This document shows, in pieces, positions 11,285 to 23,424 of a stretch of DNA of 64,000 nt. This DNA is from Aquarana catesbeiana. Lineage: Eukaryota > Chordata > Amphibia > Anura > Ranidae. A model generated the notes under the pieces. That model saw nothing but the letters and a program-made list of their open reading frames with translations, was not told the origin of the DNA and did no database searches. The DNA lies in contig NC_133329.1 in NCBI RefSeq assembly GCF_042186555.1, positions 187,585,206 through 187,649,205 of the forward strand. Reading direction: 5' to 3'. The position numbers and the translations under genes were made by a program. Numbering within the stretch: position 1 is the stretch's first letter; each line of letters starts with the position of its first letter.

Positions 11285-12928
11285 CAGTGCCATATCTATC
11301 CGGGAGAGTGTGGAATAAGAGCTTGAGAAGCAGGAATATTGCTGTACTCCCGGATTCTTCACTCTCCACATATCGATCAGCCCAGCTTCCTCCAGAAAAT
11401 GGCATAGCCGATTTTTCCCGGCATTCTCCAGTCGCATCCCCAGAAGGAAATGAATTTTTATGGAGGACCTCATTAAAATCTCCCATTATTATAACTGGCA
11501 CATCTTCCTTATCTACCATAAATTCCATCAGTCTATACATAACCTCCAATTGAGAAAAATGGTGAAAAGGTCTCCCTTCCATACAGTTCTTATAAACCAC
11601 TTTTCCATAAATTCTATTAGGTTAGGACCCTCACTTTTCTCGGGTAGCCCCCTCAACCTCACATTGTCCCGGCGGGATCAATTTACATTTCGTCCATTTT
11701 TAAGATATATATATCCATCTGTTTTCTCATATTTTTAACATCACATTTTAATGGATGTAGATCGTCTTCCAGTTGGCTTGTCCTCCCCTCCAATGCTGTT
11801 GTTCCTTCTGCTGTTTTTTGTAATTCGTGTCTGACCATTAACAAATCCTCCTTCACCCCCTTTAATTGGTCAGATAGTTCCCCCAGCATGGATCTACACG
11901 CATTCACAGCCTGAAGGATATCCTTCACTGTTGGTTCTTTCTCAGAGAGGGGGCTGGTGTCAGTAATTACCTCAGGATCTTGCTGAATCATCCCCTGGTT
12001 CTTATTACTCACAATCTTTGTGGCCTGCATGGCTGGAGCAACTGCTGATAAATTACCCTGACTTTTTCTGTCCGCTAATGCGGTCTGTTGTGTCTTTACT
12101 TGTACCTGTTGCACCCCTTTTGTTGGTGTCTGTCCGGGGGAATGAACAAAACACTCTAGTTTCGCTGCTGCAGCTACTGCCGCTGTGATTTGACTGCCCC
12201 TTTCTCTTGAGGAGCGTAATTGTTGTGTCCCCGCATTCTCCTGCTGTGTTTGCTCCTCTCCTCTTCGCTTTGACATACCTGCGCAAGGGGTGGGGGGAAA
12301 AAAAAAACAACAAAAAACTGTTTTATACAGCAGATCACTAGAGCGAGATTACTGGAGTATTCCAGGCCAGTTTTTCACAGGTAGGGGTGCAGGTAAGAGT
12401 GCACAGATATTTTACACAGGATCCGTCAGGACCAGGCCTCCAAGTATTTTACATGGGTTACGTTAAGGCAGATGGCCTAAGCTATGTTGCTGCTGTTTTT
12501 GCATTCAAAACTGGGGTGCTGAGTTAATTTACGCTTTGATATTTTAAAAGTTCGGAGTTTCTTTACCTTAGGTTTTACTTGGTATATTACTTGGTATATT
12601 GAGACAATATCAGCGTGGTATACAGTAAGTGTATCAGATCAGAAGTAGTAAAGAAAGGTAATATTTATACACTGAATTTATCTTGATTGGGGTATGGAGT
12701 ATAAATTATATATGCACTAAAGTCTCTGAAATAAAATATGGCTGAAGCGGTATATCGTAAAGTCTCTGGAGCTAGAGCGCCGAGGTCTGCTGTTATTATC
12801 GCTAAGACAGAATTCAGCCAGGATTAGAACCGAGTTTGCTAGAGCACTATGTGCCACCATATGCCATGAGCCAGAAAGCCAGTTTAATACAGATATTCTG
12901 TGCAAAAGCTGATCTGCTGGTTTGCTGC
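11285..12928 (-). mobile_element. L1-B, left copy, internally deleted
   Basis: Minus-strand L1. From right to left it reads 5' leader (12928 to about 12277), ORF1 (12276-11683) and a short endonuclease remnant (11600-11285, containing VIIMGDFNEVLHK and SYSTLSRIDMAL-like text). The end of ORF1, the inter-ORF region and the first part of ORF2 are deleted relative to the copy at 30834-36756. The gypsy-1 element begins at 12929, inside the L1 leader. Confidence 0.8.
11683..12276 (-). pseudogene. L1-B ORF1, left copy, truncated
   Basis: 197 codons starting MSKRRGEEQTQQENAG, with a charged N-terminus and a coiled coil (residues about 100-185: VKDILQAVNACRSMLGEL, then LKGVKEDLLMVRHELQ). It stops at KMDEM, where the right copy continues with ENRSRRDNVRLMGLPE, so the RNA-binding domain is lost by a nonsense change. 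The protein is otherwise nearly identical to the first two-thirds of the frame at 31489. Role as in L1 ORF1p: an RNA-binding trimeric chaperone. Not functional here. Confidence 0.8.
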
Positions 12929-13664
12929 TGTCATGGTTATGCATTAATGTGTGTCTGTCAGCTTACCTCTCTCCATGTGTTCCTTTAGAGGCCAGCCACT
13001 ATCACCTTACTGCATATATAATCTTCCCTCAGCATAGCTTCACCTCAGCCTCTAACTAGGAACACTATATTAACCTGTGCATTGCAAGCCAACCTTGCTG
13101 ATCAACCATTGTGTGTTTAGCTTCCTGTTTCCTGCTTGCCGTGTGCTCTACATTTGTCTCTGTTACCGACCTTAGCGTGTTCTCGACTATTCCTGTTTGC
13201 TCGTGACCCTGACCTTTTGGCTTGTCCCCGACTATCTCTGTTTGCCTGTGACCCTGAACCTTTGGCGTGTACTCTGTTGTCCTTGTCTGCTAGTTGCCCT
13301 GACCTTGGCTTATCCCCTTACTATGCTTGTTGTTCCAGACTGCTGCTTCCTTCCTCTATCTCCTGTAGTCTACCGTGAGCGTGAGCTGTGAGACCCTGGG
13401 GGGCCGCGACCTGGAGCCAGACTGCAGCGCAGTCCATCCTCACCACTAGAGGCTCTGGTGAACACCTGCTGACTCTTAGACTCCGCGCCCTGGGGAATCT
13501 ATGCTCTAGCTCCCACTGAGATCTGAGTTAGTGATCTAGTAGACCTGCTTCCTGAACCTCCCAGGGTTCAATCGGCAGCAGTCAGTTCTAGGGTCCACTA
13601 CCTTAGGGGTGCATTCCTGACTCCTACGGAGTGCATCTGTCACCTGGTCTCAGGTGACCTGACA
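12929..13664 (+). repeat. Gypsy-1 5' LTR
   Basis: A 736-bp LTR beginning TGTCATGGTTATGC and ending GGTGACCTGACA (TG...CA ends). It has a CT-rich middle with repeated words such as CTGACCTTTTGG. Its start matches the 3' LTR start at 16033 and its end matches the 3' LTR end at 26880. It is preceded by the 5-bp target copy GCTGC and followed directly by the leader and gag start at 13677. A TATATAA sequence near 13015 could be the promoter box. Confidence 0.85.
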
Positions 13665-13676
13665 GTTTGATCAGCC

Positions 13677-14757
13677 ATGGACCCGGCTGACATGTCGCTT
13701 CCTGCAGCTGATCCATTGCAAGGCATAGTCCGCAGACTTGAGACCCAGGAATCTAATCAGCCCCAGGTGATGCGATCCCTTCAGGATTTGGCCTCCCATT
13801 TTGAACAGGTTCAGGCCTCATTAGGACCCCCGGTTCAACAACCTTAACCGTTATCTGCTGCTCCACCTATCACACCAGTCGCAGACACAAATTCATTACA
13901 ACTGCCAGTTCCAGGGCGCTTCTCTGGGGACTCCAAGGCCTGGAGGGGGTTCCTTAGTCAGTGCACTTCATTTTGAACTCCAGCCCCAAAACTTCCTGTC
14001 TGATCGGGCGAAGGTAGCCTATATTATATCCCTCCTGTCCGGCGAGGCGTTAGCCTGGGCTGCTCCTCTGTGGGAACTGAATAATCCAGTGGTTTCTAGC
14101 CTGTCTGATTTCTTGAGACTTTTTCGGAATATCTTCAAGGAACTGGGTGGTGTCTCCTCAGTGGCCAGCGCTCTTTTATATCTCCGTCAAGAGTCCGCTT
14201 CTGTGGGACAGTATGCTATTCATTTTCGTACTTTGACTGCTGAGCTGAGCTGGAATAATGAGGCCCTAGTTGCAACCTTTTAACATGGCCTCTCTGATAG
14301 AGTGAAGGATGAATTAGAAGGAAGATCCCTCCCTGCTGATCTGGACGGTGTCATCACCTTGTGTAACCAGATCGATATTCACTTTCAGGAGAGGGCCCTG
14401 GAAAAAAGACACAAGCACTCCCCATTCTTTAGGCAGCCTGAGCTCCCTTTTCCTTCTCTTCGACCCAAGGAGCTCCCCCTGCCTGCTGAGGAACCTATGC
14501 AGCTGGGCCGGACCAAGTTATCGCAGAACTCTGGGCCTGTGCCTCTACTGTGGGGTCAAAGGTCATTTTCGTGACACTTGTTCTCTTCGTCCGGAAAAAC
14601 ACTCGGGGCTAATACATCTGGAAGGTGGAGTATTAGACCCTGAAATATCACCTTCATCTTCTCGTCTTCTCCTTTCTGTGTTCCTTCATGTCGGCGCTTC
14701 CTCTCGTTCGGTCTCGGCACATCTGGATTCCGGAGCTGCTGGCAATTTCATGGATTG
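13677..14757 (+). pseudogene. Gypsy-1 Gag with zinc knuckle, start of protease
   Basis: Gag forms the particle shell and binds RNA. It starts at the ATG of 13677 (MDPADMSLPAADPLQGIV), which lies 12 nt after the LTR. Conserved text includes RRLETQESNQ, FSGDSKAWRGF and LSDRVKDELEGRSLP, then after a frame change the CCHC zinc knuckle CLYCGVKGHFRDTC (14540-14581), then the aspartic protease site LDSGAAGNF (about 14722). Frameshifts and stops occur near 13845, 13970, 14280 and between the capsid and the zinc knuckle. The last of these is shared with the inverted copy, so it predates the duplication. Confidence 0.8.
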
Positions 14758-15601
14758 AGAAATTGCATCTTCCATGAGACTTATCCTTTTGCCCCTCACA
14801 ACGCCATTGGTGGTCTTGGCGATTGATGGCACCGTTCTCCCAGGGCCCTATCTGCTTTCAGACCCTCCCTGTTAAGATGTCGATAGGGACACTCCACGAG
14901 GAGTTGGATATCCTTCCTTGTCTTACCTAAGGCTTCATCTCCTATCATATTAGGTCTTCCTTGGTTACGGCTCCATTCCCCACATGTTGACTGGACTGCT
15001 GGACAGATCCTAGCTTGGGGTTCCTCCTGTTCTTCTTCTTGCCTACTCAAGGTTGACCCAAAAGAGAAACTTCCTATTGCCACCATCCCAGTATCTTCTG
15101 CTCTTCCCGCTGTATATAGCAATTTCTGGGATGTGTCCTGCAATAGTCGGACTGATACACTCTCTAGGTCATCTGGTACTCTGAATGAGGAGCCCACCTA
15201 TGAACCTGAACCGATCATTCACTCCAGTTTGCATAACCACTTACCTTTGCCTGTCCCTAAACTCCCTTGGACGCACACCCAGGGTAACTGGTCCACCAGT
15301 TGCACAGTCGCTACACCCTGCGATGCGATTGTGGTAGTCACTGCACTTGGCAATGCTATTCAGTTGGCCTCTGCACCAGTTATGCCAGTCTAGCCTATGC
15401 CCAGTGAGCTTCCTGCTTCTTCTTATTCAGGACCTTCTGTAACCTGGCCTCACCCTACTACGTCCATTCAAACCTGTTTATGAGGCTCAATCCATCCTTT
15501 GGATAGACTGCCTCATTCGGCCAGGAGGGGGTTTTCAATCTTTCTTTCTGGGCTCTCTGCATTCTGTTTGTGTTTCAGCTTTCCAGCTTGACTCTTGTGA
15601 C
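14758..15601 (+). pseudogene. Gypsy-1 protease remainder and deletion scar
   Basis: Degenerate continuation of the protease. Readable pieces are TTPLVVLAIDGTVLPG, HEELDILPCL and, in other frames, LGLPWL and HSPHVDWTAGQILAWG. From about 15100 the text is linker-like and proline-rich, with no reverse transcriptase block, RNase H or integrase. About 2.5-3 kb of pol expected in a complete chromovirus is absent. The inverted-repeat homology ends inside this piece at 14873. Confidence 0.65.
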
Positions 15602-16051
15602 ATGTCACCTTCAAATCAACCTGACTTCAGGGATCCACTGACCTCTGCCCAGTCTGATGGTCCTGTGCTGGATGTCGAGATCATCTTTAAGGGTCTGGGG
15701 GACCCTGCTCAGACTCCTGATGGTCTTCTCATGCCCTTACCCATTCCTAAAAAGTCTTTAGTCCTCAATAAGTCCTCTCGTCCTCCCCCTACCTCAGTTT
15801 GGGTCTCTGAGGATAATCTAAAGTACGAGGTTAGTCAAGTTCTGGATTCCCGGCTCCATAGAGGCATTCTTCGATACCTCGTACATTGGAAAGGGTTTGG
15901 TCCTGAGGAGAGGTCTTGGATCTCTGCATCTGAGATCTTTGCGCCTTGTCTGTTGAGGAGGTTTCATCTGGAGTTCCCCTTTAAGCCTGGGCGCAGGCGG
16001 GGGAGGAGGAGGCTTCGTAAGAGGGGGGGTACTGTCATGGTTACGCAGTAA
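15602..16051 (+). pseudogene. Gypsy-1 integrase C-terminus with chromodomain
   Basis: The last 149 codons of pol. The chromodomain is clear: YEVSQVLDSRLHRGILRY, LVHWKGFGPEERSWIS, then a basic tail GRRRGRRRLRKRGGTV. In chromoviruses this domain follows integrase and steers insertion to marked chromatin. The frame is open, but the upstream integrase is missing. The coding end overlaps the polypurine tract (about 16019-16030), the usual arrangement, and runs slightly into the 3' LTR at 16033. Confidence 0.8.
16019..16032 (+). promoter_or_regulatory. Polypurine tract of gypsy-1
   Basis: The purine run AAGAGGGGGGG just before the 3' LTR (followed by TAC, then TGTCATGG) is the expected plus-strand primer site for reverse transcription. 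The same GAGGGGG-TAC-TGTCA arrangement occurs at 28812-28829 and, on the minus strand, at 42179-42192. This links the three LTR families. Confidence 0.7.
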
Positions 16052-16255
16052 TGTGTGTCTGTCAGCTTTCCTCTCTCCATGTGTTCCTTTAGAGGCCAGC
16101 CACTCTCACCTGACTGCATATATAATCTTCAGCATAGCTCCACCTCAGCCTCTAATTAGGAACACTATATTAACCTATGCATTGCAAGCCAACCTTGCTG
16201 ATCAACCATTGTGTGTTTGGCTTCTTGTTTCCTGCTTGCCGTGTGCTCTATGTTT
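16033..16255 (+). repeat. Gypsy-1 3' LTR, first part
   Basis: Begins TGTCATGGTTACGCAG and matches the first 220 bp of the 5' LTR. It stops at GTGTGCTCTATGTTT (16241-16255), the target duplication of PLE-2. The rest of the LTR resumes at 26359-26373, the second copy of that word, and runs to 26880. Confidence 0.85.
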
Positions 16256-16860
16256 ATATATATAGAAATATCGCGCTGTCAAAAAACAACCGTGTGCAAG
16301 CAGCTAGCACATACAAGTGATCTAATCCTGTGAATACAACATACAAAGAAAAGTGCAGCGCTAACTATAAACATAATCCATATCCATATTCATATCTTGC
16401 AATGAATAATATAAATTATATAATGAACCTTTTAGGTAAAACACATTGAGTCCGTAATGTAAAAAGTGTTGCACAAAGTGTTTGTGATACACTTATAATA
16501 AAAATAAAAGATAAATAAAATAATCCTTGAAATGTGAAAGTCTTAGGAGGTATATAACACCAAAAAAGTGAAAAGACTGGTACATGTGTTGATAGAAGAT
16601 CCACCACCACTTTGAATTGGGGGCTTACCGGAAAGATTGGACTCAGATGGGTATATACCCACTGAGCCAATCTAGCTTGTAACTGTGGGGATCCACGTTG
16701 GTGTCTGTGTAACGTAAACTTTAATCCAGGTGACCCAGGTACTTGTGAGTAATTATGTATGGCAAAGGAAACACATCCACTCAGGCATCCAGAGTATATA
16801 TGGAAAAAACGTGAGAGTACATAGCGTAATACTGTATAAAAGGTTTAAAACTCATTTATT

Positions 16861-16876
16861 AAAAATAAGAACACTC
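16861..16876 (+). repeat. Target-site duplication of L1-C, left copy
   Basis: The 16-bp word AAAAATAAGAACACTC is found again at 23304-23319, directly after the A-rich tail of L1-C. Removing one copy and the L1 restores the PLE-2 left arm, whose continuity is confirmed by the right arm at 26175-26200. Confidence 0.9.
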
Positions 16877-16971
16877 TGTGGCTTGGCAAGGGACCGCGAT
16901 GGACGTGTGCTAGTGGAGCTCCCGGACCGACACAGCCTAAAGCCGGACAACCCGAGAGCACAGACTCGGAG

Positions 16972-18089
16972 ATGGGCAAACTGAACCAGCAGACACCCCA
17001 CTCCAGATCACGCCGCAATTCCGCTGCTGCTTCTGCCGCTAGAAGCATCGCAGAAATCCTCAAAGCACAGCCGTCTCCACGAGGCAGCGGTACAGGCCTC
17101 AAGACGGCGCGGGCTCTGCAAGACGAAGAGGACTTCAGTGAGGACTCTCAATCAGCACAGGAGGATTCAGGTAGGGGACGCAATCGCTCTAACAAGCCCC
17201 TCACATATGCGGACATGTCCGGATTCACTGCAGATATAAAATCTACATTTTCTGCCGCCATCACGGACCTGAAATCGAATTTACTCTCATTGACTGACAA
17301 GATGGAAACTGTGGAGGCGGCGGGAAAACACAGGGACAGGGCCATACATAGGCTGGAAAAGGTCATTGACTCGCATGCTGAACAGTTCATTGAAATGAAC
17401 AGACATTTAGAGGATCTTGACAACCGTGGGAGGAGGAACAACATTAGGGTAAGGGGGATTCCTGAGACCATGGACTCTGATCAAATAATACTGGCATTAC
17501 AGCGTGTCTTTAACTCTTTGTTGGAAATACAGGAAGACATGGACATAGAGTTCATGAGAGCACACAGGGCCCTCAGAGCCAGGGGCCCAGACACGGCCCC
17601 CCCAGGGATATTATCTGCTGCCTTCAAAGCTATCCACTCAAAGAAGATATCATGAGAAAGGCACGCAGAAATGATCAGATTGTCTTTAATGGTGAACACA
17701 TTATGCTGTTTCAAGACCTCTCCCAAATTACTCTGAAAAACCACAGAGCATTGCGACCCCTCCTAGACAAACTCAGGGAACATGACATGCGTTACACGTG
17801 GTGCTTACCTTTTGCTTTGGTGGTGACGCAGGCTGGAAAAAAACACATCCTGTGCTCGCCATCTGATTTAACAGACTTCTGTGCAGGACTTGGTCTAGAC
17901 AGAGTGGAATTGCCTGAATGGTACCAGGAGTTTGCCCTTCCACCACTCACAAGAAGTCCCCACACCTCACCATCTTCCACACTCGAAAAGCAATTCCCTA
18001 AGCGGATGAAACATGGCCGTGGCGGTGGTCAACATTCAGGAACACCTAATAGAAGACAAAACCCTCACGGATCTCAAGCAGTGGAATAA
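16972..18089 (+). pseudogene. L1-C ORF1 protein, one frameshift
   Basis: Starts at ATG 16972 (MGKLNQQTPHSRSRRNS), the first good start after the leader. Basic, serine-rich N-terminus; acidic patch DEEDFSEDSQSAQED; coiled coil from about residue 85 to 150; RNA-binding domain beginning RGRRNNIRVRGIPET and FMRAHRALRARGPD. The frame ends at 17655, while the rest (IMRKARRNDQIVFNG, FQDLSQITLKNHRALRPLL, MRYTWCLPFALVV) continues in the frame ending at 18089. A single indel near 17640 therefore breaks it. The joined length of about 370 residues fits the family. Confidence 0.85.
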
Positions 18090-19026
18090 CGCATTGTGTT
18101 TACAACCCTGGAGTTTGGTGATTTGACTCCCAACAACCCTCACTATAGGACATGGATCTTGTTAACCACAATTTACTGTCTTCCTAGGTACTCTACAAAT
18201 AAAGCAAAGATGCCAGAAGACTTACACCTATCTGTCGCAAGCTAAATGGACCTAGCTGTTACAACGCTTTTCTCAAGATACCAGTGATTGGTCAGATAAT
18301 ACTTCAAGGTACTGTTTTTGGTCACGACGCATGGCAACACTCTGGTCCCTTCTACTCTGGGCTTTGGAGATCACAAGACTTCCATGAAGAAGTAATGCAG
18401 GTGGTATTGCCCAAATAGAGACAGAAGCGCCTCACACAGATGCCAGGGAAAATATGCTGGATTTCTTAAAGACAAGATGCTCTTTTCAAGTAAAACCTTT
18501 CACAGGGTTGATCCCTCAAGACATTAGTTTATTTTTGGCCTATTTTTTCTTTCAGGCTGTGTTGTTCTTTTTAGTTCCATATTATTTGGTTTACACTTCC
18601 TAAGTCACATTTTGATATTTTTCTGAATTCATTGTATATAAAGGTCTCGTGGTTAGGACTTGATCTTGATCATGACACCATTGGTTGTGACTTTTCCATC
18701 CCAGAGGTAAACCATCCACGAACCCACAAAGTACACTTGGGCCGGAGGTTTCACGACCCAGGTGCACTAACCACTTGCTTTAGAAAAGTTGTTTATTATC
18801 TAAAGTATATTTACCTGAGGAATTCCTCCGTTGATTTAGGATTCACTATCTATTTCTGAATCCAATTCTCTCTATTCTCTCTTCTACACCCTCACTCTTC
18901 TTTACCTGTATCTCTCTTGCGTTCTCTCTCCTTGGTCTACCGATAATCTCTGTGAACACTGAGTAACCTTGATTTGTCTTCACAGAGCTAGAGTGAAATA
19001 TCCCCCCCCATATTTGACCTACAGGG
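18090..19026 (+). other. L1-C inter-ORF region, no gene
   Basis: About 940 bp between ORF1 and ORF2 without a supported coding frame. Tx1-type L1s have long inter-ORF spacers. I see no recognisable structural or regulatory element. Confidence 0.6.
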
Positions 19027-22000
19027 ATGGCTTTCTCGTCACTTGGGGGGAGGCCTATGGTGATCTCACACAACATCAAGGGACTGAACATTCCTGAGAA
19101 ATGTGTTTCACTTCTCAGAGAGCTAAAGAAAGGTAGGCCCCAATTTGTTTTCCTACAGGAGACTCACTTCAGAACCAACCAAGTTCCTAAAATTACTAAT
19201 GCATACTTTACTACAGCATACCACGTGACTAATGACTTAGCAAAAACCAAGGGGGTGACTATTCTACTCAGCAAAGACACTCCCTTCACCCTTACTGATA
19301 GGTTGACAGACCCAGAGGGTCGTTATATCTTTATCAAGGGAACTTATGGAAACAGGACTGTGACGCTGGCTAATGTATACTTCCCAAAGTCCTCTCAGGT
19401 CACCTTTTGCCAGAAGGTCACCGTGAACTCAAGGGTTTTGCAGCGGGGACACTGATTATGGGAGGAGATTTTAATGTACCACTAAACCCAATCATGGACT
19501 CCTCCACTGGAAAGTCCTGCATCACGTACAGAGCCCTTAAAACAATCAAAAAGTGTTTAAACACTTTACAGTTGGTAGATACCTGGAGATTCCTCCACCC
19601 AGACACCCGAGATTTCACATTCCACTCTATTCCTCACGATCGATATTCCCGTATTGATCATATTTACATCTCCCAAAGAGACCTACAGACAGTGACAGAG
19701 GCCCACATAGGCATTCAGACGATTTCGGACCATGCGCCCATATCCCTAGGGGTAGATCTGTTCTCCACGCCGCCCAGGTCTAACACATGGAGATTGAACA
19801 CATCATTGCTAACAGACCCTGACTTACTCCCTCGCATTCGGGAAGCTATATCTGACTTTTTTATTTTTAATAACACGCAGGACATGGATCCGTTGATGAT
19901 ATGGGAGGCACATAAATGTACGATTCGGGGGGAATTAATCAGGTTGGGTGACCAACGCAAAAAAAAACAGGAAAAAGAAATCTGGGACTTGACTGATAGA
20001 ATACGCACACTAGAAGCCTCGCACAAACAATCTCTGGCGGTTAAGACAGCTAAAGAACTGCTAGAAGCTAGGAAAACATTACAAGAGATAATTCACACTA
20101 AAACGCAGAGAAAAAAGAGTCTACTATGAATCAGGAGACAAGACTGGACGGTTCTTAGCAAGGGCCTTGAGAGAGGCTTGCTCAAATAATGTCATATCTG
20201 GCATTAGATCGCCAGGTGGGACATTAGAGGTAACCCCAGAAGCCATTGCGTCACAGTTCCATAGCTACTATTCCAAACTTTACAATTTAACACAACAACA
20301 CAGACCTTCCACAATACCAACCGATAGAACGCAGGCCATAAAAGACTACCTGATCGATAGTGGTTTGCCACGGCTAGAGGTTGATGAGACAACCCCCCTA
20401 GAAGACCAGATAATGCTAGCTGAAATTCAGGGGGCAATCAAGGGATTTAAGTCAGGAAAGAGCCCAGGCTACACATCCGCCTACTACAAAACCTTTAATG
20501 ACATTTTGTCTGCCCCATTGGCTAAAGCACTGAACTCCCTCTCCTCACCCAGGCAAATACCCACGGACTTTCTCTCAGCGCACATAACGGTGTTACATAA
20601 AGCTGGTAAAGATCCCACAGAATGCCCAAGCTACAGACCCATTTCATTACTGAATCTGGATCTCAAACTATTATCCAAAATATTAGCCAATAGACTAAAG
20701 CCACTCCTCTCTTCCTTAATAGGACCGGACCAAGTGGGCTTCATGCCAGGAAGAGAGGCAAGAGACAATATTATTAAGGCCTTGCTCCTGACGCATGCAG
20801 CACATTCGCGGGGTATCAAGGGCCTTCTCCTGTCTACGGACGCGGAGAAGGCCTTCGATCGGGTTTCCTGGGACTACATGCTGGCTGTTTGTCGCCATGT
20901 GGGGTTGGGAACACACATGATGACTTGGATCACAGCTCTGTATCAGAACCCTTCTGCTAGGATAAAAGTAAATGGCATACTGTCAGACAAGGTTCAGATA
21001 TCAAATGGGACCAGGCAAGGCTGTCCCCTATCACCGTTGCTGTTTATCCTGTCATTAGAGCCCTTTATCAGGAAGGTCAACAAGAACGAATCCATATCAG
21101 GCTTTGAAATAGATAACAGAATTTACAAGACAGCAGCTTATGCAGACGATCTCTTATTTTTCCTGACCAAACCTCATATCACAATTCCAAACCTACTGAA
21201 AGAATTCACACATTATGGCTACATATCTAACCTCAAAATCAATTACTCTAAGTCTGAGGCAATGAATGTCACGTTATCAGATGATACACTCACCAGAACT
21301 CAGGGGAACTTGTTCCGCTGGGTAGCGGGTGTACGCAAGTACTTGGGGGTATTGTTACCTTCGAGACTGACGAAAACTTATGAAAAGAACTTCCCCCATA
21401 TGCTAAAAAACATTGCCTCAGACTTACAAAACTGGAACTCCAAATTTTTCTCTTGGTTCGGAAGAGCGGCCATTCTCAAAATGACCATTCTTCCACGACT
21501 ACTGTACCTTCTGAGATCACTACCTGTCAAGATCCCACTGCACTTTTTTAAACAGTTACAATCTATCCTTACACGCTTCCTTTGGGGACATAAAGACCTA
21601 GAGTCAAATTTGCCCTCCTAGCTAGACCCAAGGAGCGGGGTGGAATGGGCTTACCACATTTTCACAATTATTACCTAGCCTCTCACCTTACTAGGGTGAT
21701 TGATTGGCACTGTCATGGAAAGTCAAAAGACTGGGTCCAGTTGGAAGAGTCACTGACCTCGGGCACGCTTAGGTTCTCTCCATAGATTCCGTGGGGAAAA
21801 CAACATCAATCTATAAAGAGACACCCTCTGACGGGGATCACCATAGAGGCCTTTCAAACGGTGATTACCAAATATGATTTAACGTCACAATTCAGCCCAT
21901 TGACACCTTTACAAAACAACCCAGACTTCGTTCCAGGATTGACGGGTAAAACCTTTCAAGCATTGGATCCATCAAAACTACTGACCGCGGGAAACTGCAT

Positions 22001-22822
22001 GAGAAATAACAGGGTTAAAGACTATTCAAGGTTGAAGGGGGATAACAATCTTCTCCATTTACCCAGATGGTCATACTTTCAAATCCGCAGCTTCGTTACG
22101 GATAAGACTAAACAACCCCACTTTCAAAGACCTATGACTCAATTAGAGACAGTTTGCCACGGAGGGGATGACTTTGTCAGGACGACCTCTGTCACATATT
22201 CCTGGCTCCAACACCCTACAACAACTACTAAGGACAGATTTAGAATAGAATGGTCAAGAGCACTGCAGAAAGATATTAATGACAATGGCTGACGGCTTGC
22301 ACATAAATGTTCCATCAGTACTAAAACACAGGAGACGGCGTACAAACTTCTGACTCAATGGTACGCCACACCCCATAAACTCAAAACATGGTTTCCAGAG
22401 GCCTCTGACAGATGCTGGAGATGCAATAGAGAGACGGGCACTCTCCTACATATCTGGTGGCAGTGCCCAATCCTTGAAGCTTTCTGGACAGGGGTGAGGG
22501 ATATCGTGCGACAGATAATGGAGAGCAGACTCACTCTAGATGCAGCATGCTGCCTACTCCACATTTCTAACTTCCCTTATAAAAGATATAAAAAATCTCT
22601 AACGAAGCACCTTCTGAACGCCGCCAAGGCCCTGATTCCGTTACGCTGGAAGAGTACTCAGGCTCCTTTGGTAAAAGAGTGGCTGCGGAAAGTCTCCGAG
22701 ATCTGTCGCATGGAAGATTTACTGGCCCAAACCTCAGATGACATAGAAAGATACCACAAAACATGGACCCCCTGGTTCCATTTCAGGGTTACACCAGCAT
22801 ATCATCAATTAATGAACATTTA
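19027..22822 (+). pseudogene. L1-C ORF2: endonuclease and reverse transcriptase, few breaks
   Basis: The ORF2 protein nicks DNA and reverse transcribes the element. Starts at ATG 19027. The endonuclease has HNIKGLNIPEKC, FLQETHF, GGDFNVPLNP, YSRIDHIYIS and ISDHAPISL. The reverse transcriptase has SYRPISLLNLDLKLLSKILA, LLSTDAEKAFDRVSWDYM, GTRQGCPLSPLLFILSLEP and AYADDLLFFL. The C-terminal Cys/His motif CWRCNRETGTLLHIWWQCP lies near 22405. Breaks: frameshifts near 19420, 20127 and 21607, and stops near 21783 and 22290. All catalytic residues I can check are present. Confidence 0.85.
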
Positions 22823-23303
22823 ATACCCCTCTGAGTGTTGAAACCTCTCGACACTCATATGTGAAACCAAAGTGTGCTATGGAGACCAAGGAGAGAGAGA
22901 CTCTATTACTTCGCAGACAAACTCTTCTCTCTTATTCCTTTTCTACTTTTTCTCTTTTCCCCTTACTACTTACTCCCTTTCTTTGAATATAGAAAATGTT
23001 GCTTTCTTCAAAGAATTCAAAGCTAACCGATGGATATGATAGATGTCATAACTATTTTGATCCATATATCTAACTGGTTGAAGCAATAGATAACTTTAAT
23101 CGCAATTTCTTTTTTGTTTACTCCCAGTATAGATTGTAGGCCAACGTGATTCATAGTCTGTTTACTACAATTTATCTCAGATGAGAGCCAATAGCCAATA
23201 TACTTGCTGTTAACTGGATGTTATGAACACATATTTCAGATTAACAATGTAAAGTGGCTTTGATTGTTAAACTTAACCTTTAATAAAACTCTTTAATGGA
23301 AAA

Positions 23304-23319
23304 AAAAATAAGAACACTC
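23304..23319 (+). repeat. Target-site duplication of L1-C, right copy
   Basis: Exact copy of 16861-16876, following the A-run of L1-C. PLE-2 left-arm sequence continues immediately (ACATTTCAGAAG). Confidence 0.9.
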
Positions 23320-23387
23320 ACATTTCAGAAGAAAAACAGCGCTTTGAAATATAAAGATCTGGCAGTGTTGGTGGTGTCAGCAATTGG

Positions 23388-23424
23388 TCCCGACGCGTTT
23401 CGTCCTAGGGGACATCATCTGGGG
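23388..23424 (-). ncRNA. Hammerhead-like motif, PLE-2 left arm
   Basis: On the minus strand: CAGATGA core, one extra T, stem II GTCC/GGAC with loop CCTA, GAAA, palindromic ACGCGT, then C as the cleavage-site base and a short GGG/CCC stem I. It is identical to the right-arm copy at 26069-26104. The normally invariant U of the core is A in both arms, so cleavage may be weak or absent. A TATATAAA box lies upstream (minus strand, about 23451-23459). Confidence 0.5.

Larger units (their letters stand above)
11285..14873 (+). repeat. Left arm of a large inverted duplication
   Basis: This segment (L1-B fragment on the minus strand, then gypsy-1 LTR, gag and protease on the plus strand) recurs as its reverse complement at 28891-33850. 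By eye the arms differ by only a few bases per 100. The left arm lacks about 1.36 kb present in the right arm (right-arm 32212-33576), joined here near 11550. Both arms include the same gypsy insertion with the same target site, so one segment was duplicated. These are not two independent insertions. Confidence 0.85.
16877..23303 (+). mobile_element. L1-C: near full-length Tx1-type L1 LINE
   Basis: A 6.4-kb L1 inserted in PLE-2, with a 16-bp target duplication and an A-rich 3' end (ATGGAAAAAAAA). It has a short leader of about 95 bp, ORF1 (16972-18089), an inter-ORF region (18090-19026), ORF2 (19027-22822) and a 3' UTR with TTTAATAAAACTC close to the end. Both ORFs have only a few breaks, making it one of the youngest insertions here. 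It is also the innermost of the nest. The start at 16877 follows the duplication exactly, so the 5' end may be complete. Confidence 0.85.
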